Positions 24,978 to 34,087 are shown, numbered from the stretch's first letter. The stretch is 64,000 nt of DNA from Bog-473 sp963817735 (GCA_963817735.1 CAWFPP010000010.1:124001-188000), one strand, 5' to 3'. The notes: generated by a model from the sequence alone, not told the origin. Program-made: numbers and translations.

Positions 24978-26852
24978 ATGAGTAGGCCAGCCGAAAAGGT
25001 CCCTACCGCGGCACGTCCCGGCGAGGAAGCACGAGCCAGCCTCGCCACCAGTTCCATCTCGGGGATCGTGGGCGACACCATCCTGGGCAGCGCCGACGTG
25101 ACCCGGGCTCGTGAACGCCGTCGCATATCCCGGCTGCGCCGCCTGGTGGCCGTGGCCGCCCTCGTACTGGGCTGGGTCGTCATCCGCCGGGCCAGCGGCC
25201 ATGGCATCTTCCCGACCGTCCACCTGCCCCACGGGCTGGGCACGCTCATCCCGGTCATCCTCATCATCTGCATGCTGGGTGCGGTCATGCTGGCGCCGCT
25301 CCTCGCCGCCGGCCGGTCACCGCACACCCTCATCCGCCCTGGCGAAACACAGGTCGGCCTTGAGGATCTCGTGGGCATCGACCCGATTAAGGCCGAGGTG
25401 GTGCGCTCCATCAACCTGTTCCTGGCCCACCAGACCTTCCGCGACGCCATGGGCGGGTCGGCGCGGCGCGGCGTGCTCTTCGAGGGCCCGCCCGGCACGG
25501 GCAAGACCTTCGTCGCGAAGGCCATGGCCAAGGAAGCCAACGTCCCCTTCCTCTTCGTGTCCGCCTCGGCCTTCCAGTCCATGTACTACGGGCAGACGAA
25601 CCGCAAGATCCGGTCCTTCTTCAAGCAGCTCCGCAAGCACGCCCGCAGGGAGGGCGGCGCCATCGGCTTCATTGAGGAGATCGACGCCATCGGCGCCACC
25701 CGGCGCGGCATGGGTGGCAGCGGCGGGACCGAGGGTGTCTCGGGCGTGGTCAACGAGCTGCTCGTGCAGCTGCAGTCCTTCGACACCCCGACCCGCGGTC
25801 AGCGCGTGGCCTGGGCCTGGATCGACCTGCTCAATCGCTACCTCCCCGACGGCAGCAAGCTGCACAAGCCGCCTGTCGTGCCGGCCAACGTGCTGGTGGT
25901 CGGCGCCACCAACCGCAAGGACGATCTCGATCCGGCTCTCATCCGCCCCGGACGCTTCGACCGCACCATCTACTTCGGGTTGCCGGGGCGCCGCGCCCGG
26001 GCCGATATCGTCGCCTACTACCTCGGCAAGAAGGCGCACGCCGCCGACCTGGACGAGCACGGCGCCGTCGACATCGTCGCCGGCATGACGTTCGGCTATT
26101 CCCCCGCCGCGCTGGAGCGGCTCATGGACGAAGCGCTCGTCATCGCGCTCACCCACGGCCGCTCGGCCATGACCATGTCCGACGTGGCCGAAGCCAAGAT
26201 GCTGGTCGAGCTCGGCGTCACCGACGAGACCATCTACACGCCCAACGAGCGCGACCGCGTGGCCACGCACGAGGCGGGCCACGCCACCGTGGCGTACTTC
26301 GTGGGACAGACGCGCCAGCTCGACGTGCTCTCCATCGTCAAGCGTCGTGACTCGCTGGGCCTGTTGCAGCACTCCGACACCGAGGAGCGCTTCACCAAGA
26401 GCAGCGAGGAGCTGCACGCGCTGCTGCAGATCGCCATGGGCGGCATGGTCGCCGAGGAGCACTGGTTCGACGAGGTGTCAACCGGTCCAGCCTCCGACCT
26501 GGCGGCCGCCACCTCCATCGGGGCGCAGATGATCGGGGCCTGCGGCATGGGGACCTCGCTCATCTCCGTCGCGGCTGCGGGCAACGGCTACCTCGAAGGC
26601 AGCCTGGTCGACAAGGTGCTCGGTGACAAGGCGGCCCGGGCCGAGCTCGACGCGCTCCTCATGGGGAGTTGTGACACGGCCAAGGACATCGTGTCGAGTC
26701 ACCCAGAGGTGGTCGAGGCGCTGCGTGACGCCCTGCTCGAGCGCGACGAGCTCGTCGGTTCCGAGATCACCGAAGTGATCGAGGCGGCCCTCCACACGCC
26801 CGACATCACCGAGCTCCGCCCGCCCAGCCGTTCGGCGGGCGGCCTCGCCTGA
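24978..26852 (+). CDS. FtsH-like membrane AAA+ metalloprotease, divergent
   Basis: A 624-residue protein with two membrane segments (about residues 54-72 and 87-108) separated by only about 15 residues, where typical FtsH has a periplasmic domain of about 75. Walker A is FEGPPGTGKT. Walker B reads IGFIEEIDAIG, with glutamate replacing the usual aspartate. An extra segment of about 30 residues (TPTRGQRVAWAWIDLLNRYL onward) separates QLQSFD from the second region of homology, VVGATNRKDDLDPALIRPGRFDR. The zinc protease site HEAGH and the third ligand (SDLAAAT) are intact, so proteolysis is expected. It may degrade membrane or misfolded proteins. Housekeeping ftsH is probably elsewhere. Confidence 0.87.
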   Translation: MSRPAEKVPTAARPGEEARASLATSSISGIVGDTILGSADVTRARERRRISRLRRLVAVAALVLGWVVIRRASGHGIFPTVHLPHGLGTLIPVILIICMLGAVMLAPLLAAGRSPHTLIRPGETQVGLEDLVGIDPIKAEVVRSINLFLAHQTFRDAMGGSARRGVLFEGPPGTGKTFVAKAMAKEANVPFLFVSASAFQSMYYGQTNRKIRSFFKQLRKHARREGGAIGFIEEIDAIGATRRGMGGSGGTEGVSGVVNELLVQLQSFDTPTRGQRVAWAWIDLLNRYLPDGSKLHKPPVVPANVLVVGATNRKDDLDPALIRPGRFDRTIYFGLPGRRARADIVAYYLGKKAHAADLDEHGAVDIVAGMTFGYSPAALERLMDEALVIALTHGRSAMTMSDVAEAKMLVELGVTDETIYTPNERDRVATHEAGHATVAYFVGQTRQLDVLSIVKRRDSLGLLQHSDTEERFTKSSEELHALLQIAMGGMVAEEHWFDEVSTGPASDLAAATSIGAQMIGACGMGTSLISVAAAGNGYLEGSLVDKVLGDKAARAELDALLMGSCDTAKDIVSSHPEVVEALRDALLERDELVGSEITEVIEAALHTPDITELRPPSRSAGGLA

Positions 26853-26858
26853 TCCACT

Positions 26859-27110
26859 TCACTCCGGCGGGGCGGCCTTCCCTCCCCCGAGCAGGCGCAA
26901 CAGCACCCGGCCCAGCCGACCAGGGCGCTTGGCGGCCTGCGCCGCCTTTGCTTCGGCCTCGTGGTCCTTCGTGAGCGGACCCCCGAGGCGCCAATAACGC
27001 CGGCCACCGCCCGAGTAACGCACGTAGTCGCGGACTGGGGGCAGGGGACGTTTGGGCTTGCGCCGTTGCTTCCGGTTTCCCCGCTGGCTCACCAGGCGAG
27101 TGTGGCGCAC
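26859..27110 (-). CDS. Small basic protein of unknown function
   Basis: An 83-residue, strongly basic protein. The start may be GTG at 27110 or GTG at 27092 (beginning VSQRGNRKQRRKPKRPLPPV). RDYVRYSGGGRRYWRLGGPL in the middle is the most distinctive part, and the C-terminus is alanine/glycine-rich. It lies downstream of the HNH gene on the same strand and converges on the FtsH-like gene 6 bases away. Nucleic-acid binding is plausible from charge alone. Function unknown. Confidence 0.5.
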   Translation of the reverse strand: MRHTRLVSQRGNRKQRRKPKRPLPPVRDYVRYSGGGRRYWRLGGPLTKDHEAEAKAAQAAKRPGRLGRVLLRLLGGGKAAPPE

Positions 27111-27180
27111 GAATCACTGGGCCGCTGGGACGGCTGGTGCTACTGCAGCCGCCGGTTCAGGCTGACCCATCCCTCACGCC

Positions 27181-28440
27181 TCAGCCCGACGACCCGCCCG
27201 CCCGGCGCCCGTCGGTGATCCTGGTCCAAAGGGGAGAAGGGCGCGACGTCATGACCCGGCCGCTGGGGCCGACGATGGTGAGCTCCTCATTGGCATTCCC
27301 GGCCATGGTCCAGCCCTTGCGGTGCACCACCCCGTGATGGTGGCGGCACATGAGGACCAAATTGTCCAGGTCGGTCCGGCCCCCGGGTTTCCAGGGCACG
27401 ATGTGGTGCACGTCGGCGAAGTTCACGTTCTCACAGCCCGGGAAGCGGCAATGTCGGTCCCGGCGCATGACCTCGCGGCGCTGGGCTTTCGTCGGGAAAC
27501 GCCTGGCCCGCCCCTCGTACATGGTGTGCCCGACGTCGTCGTCGACGGCGACGGCCACTGTGGCGTCACAGGCGATCTTTTGCACCGTCTCGGTGTCGAT
27601 GAGGCCCACCCGCTCGAGCTCGCCGGCCAGCTCGCTGACCTTGTTCTCGCCCTCGTCCTCGGCGCTGCCGGCGTCTTGGACCAGATCAGCCAGAGCGACG
27701 TGGGCGACGACGAAGAACGGGTTGGCACCCCCGGTCCCAGCGCTGGCACCAAGGGCCGCCGTACGAATCAGATCCATGAACCCGTCCGCGCAGCGCTGGT
27801 CCCACGGCGTAGGTGTCTCGGTCTCCCCCTCAGAGGGGATGGCCCTGGCCCGGGCCTCGAGACAGGCCTTGGCCTCGGCGTAGTCCTCGGCGGGGAGCTG
27901 GGCGCTCAGCGTGCGCAAGGCGTCGTTGAAGCGCAGGTAGCGCCGCTCGTGCGCAGAGGGCGACGGGTCCGACGATCCGGCGTGTCGCCGTGCCACCTCG
28001 GTGCGGGCGATGTCGACCAGCTCGCGCACAGTGTGCACCTTGGCCCGCTCACAGAGCTCACGGTCGCTCTCAGGGGTGGCCACCTCGGCCACCGCGCGGA
28101 CCTTGTCCAAGGAGACCTCGCCCGCACACAGGGCACCGACGAGGTGGGGCAGGGCCGCCGCCTTCTCGCCCAGCTGGCTGAGCGCCCGGGCGCCCGGGCC
28201 AGACACCCCGAAGCGCTTGGCGACCCAGGACTCGGCCGAGGTCGCCCCCTCGACTCGATAGGACTCTGAACGCGCCACCTCGCCCAGGTGCACGGCGATC
28301 TCGCCTTCGATGGCCGCCTTGGACCGAAAGAGCACCTCGAGTCGCTCCTCGCGCTCCTCGTGTGACATGGCGGTCGCCGTGGCGATCACCGCGCCGCCGG
28401 CAGCGCCGGCGCCGGTCTCGTCGGTGAGCATCTGGATCAT
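27181..28440 (-). CDS. DUF222 / HNH endonuclease (13E12 family)
   Basis: A 419-residue protein with an N-terminal DUF222 region (SYRVEGATSAESWVAKRFGV, ALSQLGEKAAALPHL, AGEVSLDKVRAVAEVATPE) and a C-terminal HNH domain: CRFPGCENVNFADVHHIVPW, GGRTDLDNLVLMCRHHHGVVHRKGW, with the zinc cysteines and catalytic histidines. The family is abundant in actinobacteria as the 13E12 repeat and is thought to include mobile or selfish nucleases, though the biological role is uncertain. No inverted repeats flank it here. Confidence 0.88.
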   Translation of the reverse strand: MIQMLTDETGAGAAGGAVIATATAMSHEEREERLEVLFRSKAAIEGEIAVHLGEVARSESYRVEGATSAESWVAKRFGVSGPGARALSQLGEKAAALPHLVGALCAGEVSLDKVRAVAEVATPESDRELCERAKVHTVRELVDIARTEVARRHAGSSDPSPSAHERRYLRFNDALRTLSAQLPAEDYAEAKACLEARARAIPSEGETETPTPWDQRCADGFMDLIRTAALGASAGTGGANPFFVVAHVALADLVQDAGSAEDEGENKVSELAGELERVGLIDTETVQKIACDATVAVAVDDDVGHTMYEGRARRFPTKAQRREVMRRDRHCRFPGCENVNFADVHHIVPWKPGGRTDLDNLVLMCRHHHGVVHRKGWTMAGNANEELTIVGPSGRVMTSRPSPLWTRITDGRRAGGSSG

Positions 28441-28495
28441 CGGGAGAAGAACGGTCGCTCATCGAGGCGCCGCGCCCGTCATCATCATCAAATGG

Positions 28496-29242
28496 CTAGA
28501 GCGATGTCTCCAACGCGGCGGCGATGGCGGCGCCCGTCGGCCTTGAATTGAGATAGGGCTCGGGCGCATGGGCACGGTGCCCGTTGTCGATCACGAACTC
28601 TTCGACCCGCGGCCCGAAGTGGTCGACCAGGCAGGCCTCACATGCCTTGTCGTTGAGCGCCCGCACGTTGACCCAGCGCTGCACCGAGCCGGGCCAGACA
28701 CCCTGGCCGTCGACCGGAGCGGGCTCCAGGCCGTTGAAGAACAGCGGCACCGCCAGTGGCGAGCCGAGCGTCACGAACGTGTGGACCGGCCAATCCTCGT
28801 GGCGCGCCAGCGTCCCGTAGGAGAGGACCGTGCCCAACGAGTGTGCCACCAGCACGCGGGTGTCGTCGGAGATCTCGGCCTCGATGCGGGCGCGCAGCCT
28901 CCCCTGCAGATCGGGCTCGGTCAGCATGGCCGTGGCCATGTCAACGGTGCGATCGAACGTCGCCTCGCCGGCCGCCTGGGCCAGCCCGGCGATGGCGTCG
29001 CCGCCCAAGTCGGCCAGCATGTCGGCGACGCCCGCGCGCGACTGCTCCAGCAGGCGTTCCTCGTCAGTGCCGGGATGGTGCCGGAACAGGTCGCCGTAGA
29101 AGCAGACGTCGACATCGTCGGCCTCGATCCGCACGCCGTGGTGCCACAACCCGTCGCGCACCGCCGGCAGCCAGCGCGCCTTCAACTCGTTGGGCCCCCA
29201 TAGCTCGTTGAACGCCCCGTGGACGATGACGATGCGCGCCAT
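28496..29242 (-). CDS. Alpha/beta hydrolase-like protein
   Basis: ATG at 29242 starts MARIVIVHGAFNELWGPNEL, giving 248 residues. A nucleophile elbow VAHSLGTVLSYGTLA at about residue 150 and a C-terminal histidine in VIDNGHRAHAPEPYL support a serine-hydrolase fold. The start lies 5 bases after the stop of the upstream phosphatase gene, so the two form an operon with the membrane gene beyond. The substrate is unknown. Confidence 0.8.
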   Translation of the reverse strand: MARIVIVHGAFNELWGPNELKARWLPAVRDGLWHHGVRIEADDVDVCFYGDLFRHHPGTDEERLLEQSRAGVADMLADLGGDAIAGLAQAAGEATFDRTVDMATAMLTEPDLQGRLRARIEAEISDDTRVLVAHSLGTVLSYGTLARHEDWPVHTFVTLGSPLAVPLFFNGLEPAPVDGQGVWPGSVQRWVNVRALNDKACEACLVDHFGPRVEEFVIDNGHRAHAPEPYLNSRPTGAAIAAALETSL

Positions 29243-29247
29243 GGCAG

Positions 29248-29913
29248 TCAGCCGGCCAGGTGCGCCGTGTCGTTGTAGCCGCGGACGATCCAGCGGTCGG
29301 GCGTGACCACGAGGCGCGAGATGGACGCGTTGTCGGGGCCCACGAAGGCGAAGGGGGCCGAGCCGCTGGCCTGCGCCAGAATCTCGCCGATGGCCGCGCC
29401 GTGGCTGAAGACAACGACGCGGCCGCCCGGGTGAGCGGTGGCGATGCGCTCGATGGCGCGTCGCAGCCGACCCCCGAAGACCTGTCGTGACTCGGCGCCG
29501 GGGATCACGTTCCAGCGCTGCTCGGCCATGACCTGCGTGAAGACGGGGTCGTTGTCGGCTGCCTTCGTGCGCAGCAGGCCGCCCTCCCACTCGCCGAGGA
29601 ACACCTCGCGCAGGTCGGCCTCGATGACGGGTGTCATCCCGCACCGAGCCACGAGCGGCGCCGCCGTCTGGGCCGTGCGCTGCAGGTTGGTGACGTAGAG
29701 CGCGTCGAAAGGCTCCTGGGCCAGGCGGAGGCCCACCTGTTCGGCCTGATGTCGCCCCGCCTCCGAGAGCGGCGGGTCGCCCTGGCCCTCGACGAGCTCG
29801 AAGGACTCGCCCTCGAGTGAGTCGGCCGAGGCGCCGTGGCGCACGAGCCACAGCTCGGTCGAGCCGACCGGGCCGACATAGGGCCGCTGGCTGAAGCTGC
29901 GGGGCGACGTCAC
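29248..29913 (-). CDS. Histidine phosphatase family protein (phosphoglycerate mutase-like)
   Basis: GTG at 29913 gives 221 residues; ATG codons further upstream belong to an overlapping reading of the neighbour's low-complexity tail. The catalytic RHG motif is in LWLVRHGASADS at about residue 25. The second arginine is in LQRTAQTAAPL, the glutamate in EVFLGEWEGG, and the second histidine in VVVFSHGAAIGEIL. The family removes phosphate from sugars, nucleotides or proteins. It lies between a membrane gene and an alpha/beta hydrolase on the same strand. Confidence 0.88.
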   Translation of the reverse strand: MTSPRSFSQRPYVGPVGSTELWLVRHGASADSLEGESFELVEGQGDPPLSEAGRHQAEQVGLRLAQEPFDALYVTNLQRTAQTAAPLVARCGMTPVIEADLREVFLGEWEGGLLRTKAADNDPVFTQVMAEQRWNVIPGAESRQVFGGRLRRAIERIATAHPGGRVVVFSHGAAIGEILAQASGSAPFAFVGPDNASISRLVVTPDRWIVRGYNDTAHLAG

Positions 29914-29935
29914 GGGCGCCGAGTGTAGGGAACGC

Positions 29936-30661
29936 TCAGCGCGGTGCGTGCAGCTCGGGCGGGCCGTGGTCGTCGTCGTCCTCGACCACCTCGGCGTCGA
30001 TGATGTTGGCATCGTCAGCGAAGCCCCCGCCCATCGGGCCAGGTTGCTGCCTCCGGCCCGCAACCGGACCCATACCCGCACCCGGGCCCGTACCCGGGCC
30101 CTGCCCCCAGCCCGCCGGTCCGGTGAAGCTGGCGAAGAAGGCGCCCGGCGCCTGCGTGAACTGCACACTCAATGGCCGGCCGGCGGCGGGCCCGAGTTGG
30201 GCCCACAAGGGCAGCGCCCGGCGGTACACCACGTAGTACTGCGCGCACAGGGTCACACCCAGGTAAAGGAGGAAGCTCGCGCCCTCGAGCCCCGCCACGC
30301 CGGCGTGGCTCTGTGCGCTGTCACCGACGAAGTGCACCAACAGGGACACCAGCCACAGCGCCATCGTGACGGCGTTGCCCTGGCGCAGCACCCAGCCGTT
30401 GCCCGACCACACCCGCATCGAGATGCCGCGCAGGATGCCCAAGCCCAATGCGCCGATGACGAGGGTGCCCGCAACCCAGAGCCAGGCGCTCGACGAGACG
30501 TGGTGGTTGCCGGCGTAGGAGAACATCTCGAGAAGGCCGATCACCCCGATGACGACCGGGAGGCGGGGTTGGAACACCCGGGGCACGGGACGAACCCTGA
30601 CCTGGCGCAACAGCACCAGGATGAGGATCACCGTCCCCAGCGCGTAGGAGAAGAAGGACAT
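29936..30661 (-). CDS. Multi-pass membrane protein with low-complexity tail
   Basis: A 241-residue protein. MSFFSYALGTVILILVLLRQ, LPVVIGVIGLLEMFSYAG, WLWVAGTLVIGALGLGILRG, ALWLVSLLVHFV and FLLYLGVTLCAQYYVVYRR form about five membrane segments, similar in layout to DUF1453-type proteins. The cytosolic tail contains a GPGTGPGAGMGPV run encoded by short repeats, then an acidic end (AEVVEDDDD). TAGGCT at 30675-30670 lies 8 bases before the ATG. Function unknown. Confidence 0.7.
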   Translation of the reverse strand: MSFFSYALGTVILILVLLRQVRVRPVPRVFQPRLPVVIGVIGLLEMFSYAGNHHVSSSAWLWVAGTLVIGALGLGILRGISMRVWSGNGWVLRQGNAVTMALWLVSLLVHFVGDSAQSHAGVAGLEGASFLLYLGVTLCAQYYVVYRRALPLWAQLGPAAGRPLSVQFTQAPGAFFASFTGPAGWGQGPGTGPGAGMGPVAGRRQQPGPMGGGFADDANIIDAEVVEDDDDHGPPELHAPR

Positions 30662-30689
30662 CGCCTACGAGCCTATGGCTGCAGGCCCC

Positions 30690-31673
30690 TCAGTGGTTCA
30701 GCAGGGGACCCACTTCCACCCCGAAACGGGCGGTCTGCTCGCAGAATTCCTCCGCGCTGCGGGCCATGAAACGCACCTGCAGGTGGTTCACGCCCATGTC
30801 GACGAGCTCGCGCAACGAGGAGGCCACCTGGTCGGCGCCGCCGGAGAGGACCCAGCCCGGCAGGTCCCAGCCCGAGCCCACCGACGTGAGGTAGATGGGC
30901 TCGACGATGGTGCCGATGTCGATGGGGGCCCCACCACGTAGCTCATCCCGCAGCTCGCGCAGCCGGGCGATCTGTCCCGGCAGGTCGTGCCGGCGCGTCC
31001 CCTGGGGGAGCCAGCCGTCTCCAAATGTGGCGGTGCGGCGGATGGCCGCAGGGGACGAGCCGCCTATCCAGATCGGCGGACGGGGTCGGCGCGCCGGACG
31101 GGGCGCGACCCCCATGTCCCGGGCGGGGAAGCGCGGCCCGGGCAGTTCGGGGAACTCCTCGGTGAAGGCGAGCGCCAACGCGGAGACGGCCTCGTCGGTG
31201 TGGCGGCCGCGCTCGGCGAAGTGTCCGGTGAAGAGCTCGTACTCCTCGGGCACGTGCCCGGCCCCCACGCCCACAATGAGGCGCCCGCCCGACAGGTGGT
31301 CGATCGTCGACAGCTCCTTGGCCGCCCGCAGCGGGTGACGCTGGGCGAGGATCAACACGTGCGAGAGCAGGTGGGTCTGCGTCGTCACCGCGGCCAACCA
31401 GCCCAACGTGGCGGTCGTGTCGTACCAGATGGTGCCCATGGCGTCGGCCAGGCGCCGCGGGATGGCGGTGTGGTCGCACACGCCGAGATAGAAGAAGCCG
31501 GCCTCGTCCGCCACGCGGGCGATTCGGGCCAGCTCGACCGGACCGGACTCCTTCTCCCACTCGGCCACGTACAAGGTCGACTGCGACTGAATGGGGAGCT
31601 GCATGCCGTAGACGACCTCCCCTTCGGGGACGGTACGCACGACGTCGGCGGGAATGAGGGAGGGGTCAGTCAT
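30690..31673 (-). CDS. LLM class (F420-type) flavin-dependent oxidoreductase
   Basis: ATG at 31673 gives a 327-residue luciferase-like monooxygenase-fold protein. DEAGFFYLGVCDHTAIPRRL, LGWLAAVTTQTHLLSHVLIL, HPLRAAKELSTIDHLSGGRL and GVGAGHVPEEYELFTGHF are the family's substrate and cofactor segments. The C-terminal IRRTATFGDGWLPQG is typical of F420-dependent members in actinobacteria. The partner reaction is unknown, but its place directly behind the acyl-CoA dehydrogenase pair suggests lipid or steroid catabolism. Confidence 0.88.
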   Translation of the reverse strand: MTDPSLIPADVVRTVPEGEVVYGMQLPIQSQSTLYVAEWEKESGPVELARIARVADEAGFFYLGVCDHTAIPRRLADAMGTIWYDTTATLGWLAAVTTQTHLLSHVLILAQRHPLRAAKELSTIDHLSGGRLIVGVGAGHVPEEYELFTGHFAERGRHTDEAVSALALAFTEEFPELPGPRFPARDMGVAPRPARRPRPPIWIGGSSPAAIRRTATFGDGWLPQGTRRHDLPGQIARLRELRDELRGGAPIDIGTIVEPIYLTSVGSGWDLPGWVLSGGADQVASSLRELVDMGVNHLQVRFMARSAEEFCEQTARFGVEVGPLLNH

Positions 31674-31704
31674 CGGGGCACTCCGTTCGGGCGAGGACGA
31701 GGAG

Positions 31705-31736
31705 CGGGGGCGGGGGCGGGGGCGGGGGCGGGGGCG
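31705..31736. repeat. Five 6-bp direct repeats (CGGGGG)
   Basis: Five exact CGGGGG units plus two bases lie between the LLM oxidoreductase start and the acyl-CoA dehydrogenase stop. Slippage could change its length between strains. Confidence 0.85.
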
Positions 31737-31780
31737 AGGTCTGTTGCGGTCGGCGAAATCGAAGGCGGAGGCATCGTTGT

Positions 31781-32812
31781 CTACGCCGCCGGTGGTCGGA
31801 CCAAGCCGCCGAGGAGGCTCGACAGGGACCCCGATGTCCCGAAGGTGGTGGCGAGCACGCGCGACCGCTTGAGGTGCAGGTGCAGCGGCACCTCCCACGT
31901 GTAGCCCATGCCCCCGTGGACCTGAATCGCCACCCGGGCGTTCGTGATCGCCGCCTCGTCCGCCAACAGCTTGGCGCCGGCCGTGGCGCGTTGCTGCCAC
32001 GCGAACGGCGTCGTTCCCGCCGCCGTTGCCTCGGACTCGAGCACGTCGGGCGCGTCGGCCAGGCAGGCCGCCGCGTGCACGGCGGCCCGCGCCACCTCGG
32101 CGCGGACGAGCATGTCGGCGCACATGTGCTTGACGGCCTGGAAGCTGCCGATGGGCTTGCCGAACTGTTCCCGTTCCTTGGCGTAGGCCACCGCGAGCTG
32201 CAGTGTCTGAGCGGCGTGGCCCACCTGCAGCGCCGCGGTGAGGATGGCGCCGTCCCGGAAGAGCTGGTGCTCGGGATCGTCCAGATTCGGGGACGCAGGC
32301 AGCTGGGACACCGCCCACAGCGGCGTGAGCGGGTCGAGGGGCGCGGTGACCCGTTGCGCGGTGGGCTCGTCTCGGATGGCGGTCATGAGGCTCCCGCCCC
32401 CGTCGATCCCACCGGTGGGAAGCGAGAACGCGGCGTCCAAGGAGGACAGGTGCTCGACCAGCCATGGCGGTCCGTCGCTCACGACGCCGACCATGGCCCG
32501 GCCCTCGGCCGCGCCGGGCACGAGGCCCCTGGCCGCGGCCAGGAATGTCCCGACGAGCGGGCCGGGCACGAGCGCCCGTCCCAATTCCTCGAAGACCACG
32601 GTGGCGTCGGCCAAGCCGAGGCCGGTGCCGGCCGGTTCGGGCAGCGTCAGCGCGAAGAGGCCGGTGTCACCCAGGGCGGCCCAGTCGTCAGCGTCGATCA
32701 CGCGCTCCTCGCCCTCGCGGGCGCGGATCCGATCCAACGGGAATCGCCCCGCCAGCATGGAGTGGATCCCCTCGGCCAGCTCCGTCTGGGCCTCGGTCAC
32801 CCGGAAGTCCAT
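31781..32812 (-). CDS. Acyl-CoA dehydrogenase, second subunit of a heteromeric pair
   Basis: A 343-residue acyl-CoA dehydrogenase-fold protein, shorter than the usual 380-400. The C-terminal half has YAKEREQFGKPIGSFQAVKH and QVHGGMGYTWEVPLHLHLKR, while the central FAD-contact region is degenerate. Its ATG overlaps the stop of the upstream dehydrogenase by one base (TGATG). Such adjacent pairs form alpha2-beta2 dehydrogenases in mycobacterial steroid side-chain oxidation, and that is the likely state here. It would introduce a 2,3-double bond into an acyl-CoA. Confidence 0.88.
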   Translation of the reverse strand: MDFRVTEAQTELAEGIHSMLAGRFPLDRIRAREGEERVIDADDWAALGDTGLFALTLPEPAGTGLGLADATVVFEELGRALVPGPLVGTFLAAARGLVPGAAEGRAMVGVVSDGPPWLVEHLSSLDAAFSLPTGGIDGGGSLMTAIRDEPTAQRVTAPLDPLTPLWAVSQLPASPNLDDPEHQLFRDGAILTAALQVGHAAQTLQLAVAYAKEREQFGKPIGSFQAVKHMCADMLVRAEVARAAVHAAACLADAPDVLESEATAAGTTPFAWQQRATAGAKLLADEAAITNARVAIQVHGGMGYTWEVPLHLHLKRSRVLATTFGTSGSLSSLLGGLVRPPAA

Positions 32813-33993
32813 CAACGCGTCCTCGGGAGGCCGAGGATCCGTTCGGCCACGATGTTGCGCTGCACCTGGGACGTGCCGGCGGCAATCGTCAGGTTGATCG
32901 ACTTGTACCAGTTGTGCACCTGCTCGGCGTTGCCGAGCGGTCCGCTGGGCCCGGTGAGGGGGTCGGCGCACAGCGCGGCCGTGTCGAGCATCTCCATGGC
33001 CAGGTCGCCGAGCGCCTGGGCGTGCTCGGAGAACGAGAGCTTGAACACCGAGCCCCCGATGCCGGGCACTCCGGTCTGCGCCGCCTCCGAGACGTTGCGC
33101 TTCGTGAGGGCCCACAGGGCGTCGAACGCCGCCACGAGGCGACCGATGCGCTTCTGCAGGCCGGAGTCGTTCCGGAAGAGATGCAGCCTGGTCCCGATGT
33201 CGTGCAGCTCGCCCAACAGCCGCATGCATTCGAGCAGCTCGCCCACGAAGGCCGTGCCTCGTTCGAAGGACAGCGTGACCATCGTGACGCGCCAGCCGTC
33301 GTTCTCCTCGCCGACCCGGTTCCCGACCGGGATCCGCACGTCGTTCAGGAAGAGTTGGGCGAACTCCGTCGTCCCCTCAATGGTCCGCAATGGTCGGATC
33401 TCTATGCCGGGAGCATCCATGGGCATGATCAGCCACGAAATGCCGCGGGTGCGCTCCTCACCGGTGCGCACCAGCAACTCGCAGTAATCGGCCACCTCGG
33501 CGTGGGAGGTCCAGATCTTCGACCCGGTCACGACGTAGTCGTCGCCGTCGCGCACCGCCCGCGTGCGCAGCGAGGCCAGGTCCGACCCCGCGTCGGGCTC
33601 GCTGAAGCCCTGGCACCACACCTCTTCGCCGCGCAGGATGGCCGGTAGGTAGCGCTCCTTCTGCGCCGCCGTCCCCTCGGCGATGATCGTCGGCCCGGCG
33701 TGCAGCAGGCCGACGAAGTTCACCCCTACGTAGGGCGCGCCGCCGCGCTCGCATTCCTCCTTGAAGATCAGTTGCTCCACCGGCGACGACCCACGCCCGC
33801 CACCCTCGGCCGGCCAGTCCACGCCGGCGTACCCCGCCTCGAACAACAGACGCTGCCATTGCAGGTCGTAGCGACGACGACCGGGCCAGTCGTCGTGCGG
33901 TGGCGGGGCGCCGACACCAGGCAACGTGAGCGCCAACCACGCACGGAGCTCGTCACGGAAGTCCTGCTCCGGCGCGGTGTAGCGGAGATCCAT
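32812..33993 (-). CDS. Acyl-CoA dehydrogenase, first subunit of a heteromeric pair
   Basis: A 393-residue protein. FAD/substrate segments are CQGFSEPDAGSDLASLRTRA, TGSKIWTSHAEVADYCELLV and EFAQLFLNDVRIPVGNRVGE. The C-terminus NLTIAAGTSQVQRNIVAERI is complete. The catalytic glutamate region is in the partner encoded immediately downstream with a one-base overlap. A CTGACG half-site (minus strand, 34000-33995) immediately precedes the start region, resembling half of the palindrome found at 35313. Confidence 0.9.
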   Translation of the reverse strand: MDLRYTAPEQDFRDELRAWLALTLPGVGAPPPHDDWPGRRRYDLQWQRLLFEAGYAGVDWPAEGGGRGSSPVEQLIFKEECERGGAPYVGVNFVGLLHAGPTIIAEGTAAQKERYLPAILRGEEVWCQGFSEPDAGSDLASLRTRAVRDGDDYVVTGSKIWTSHAEVADYCELLVRTGEERTRGISWLIMPMDAPGIEIRPLRTIEGTTEFAQLFLNDVRIPVGNRVGEENDGWRVTMVTLSFERGTAFVGELLECMRLLGELHDIGTRLHLFRNDSGLQKRIGRLVAAFDALWALTKRNVSEAAQTGVPGIGGSVFKLSFSEHAQALGDLAMEMLDTAALCADPLTGPSGPLGNAEQVHNWYKSINLTIAAGTSQVQRNIVAERILGLPRTR

Positions 33994-34000
33994 ACGTCAG

Positions 34001-34054
34001 GCGCGGGGCGAGCGAGCGGCGCGGGGCGAGCGAGCGGCGCGGGGCGAGCGAGCA
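34001..34054. repeat. Three 18-bp direct repeats
   Basis: The unit GCGCGGGGCGAGCGAGCG occurs three times, the last with one change, between the acyl-CoA dehydrogenase start and the amidohydrolase stop. Confidence 0.85.
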
Positions 34055-34087
34055 GCGCGGGACGCAGCAGCGGGCAACGGTCGGCGA

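Noticed and set aside
31705..31736. CGGGGG repeats as a possible CRISPR or origin iteron
   Set aside because: Units are 6 bases without spacers, and no cas or replication genes are nearby.
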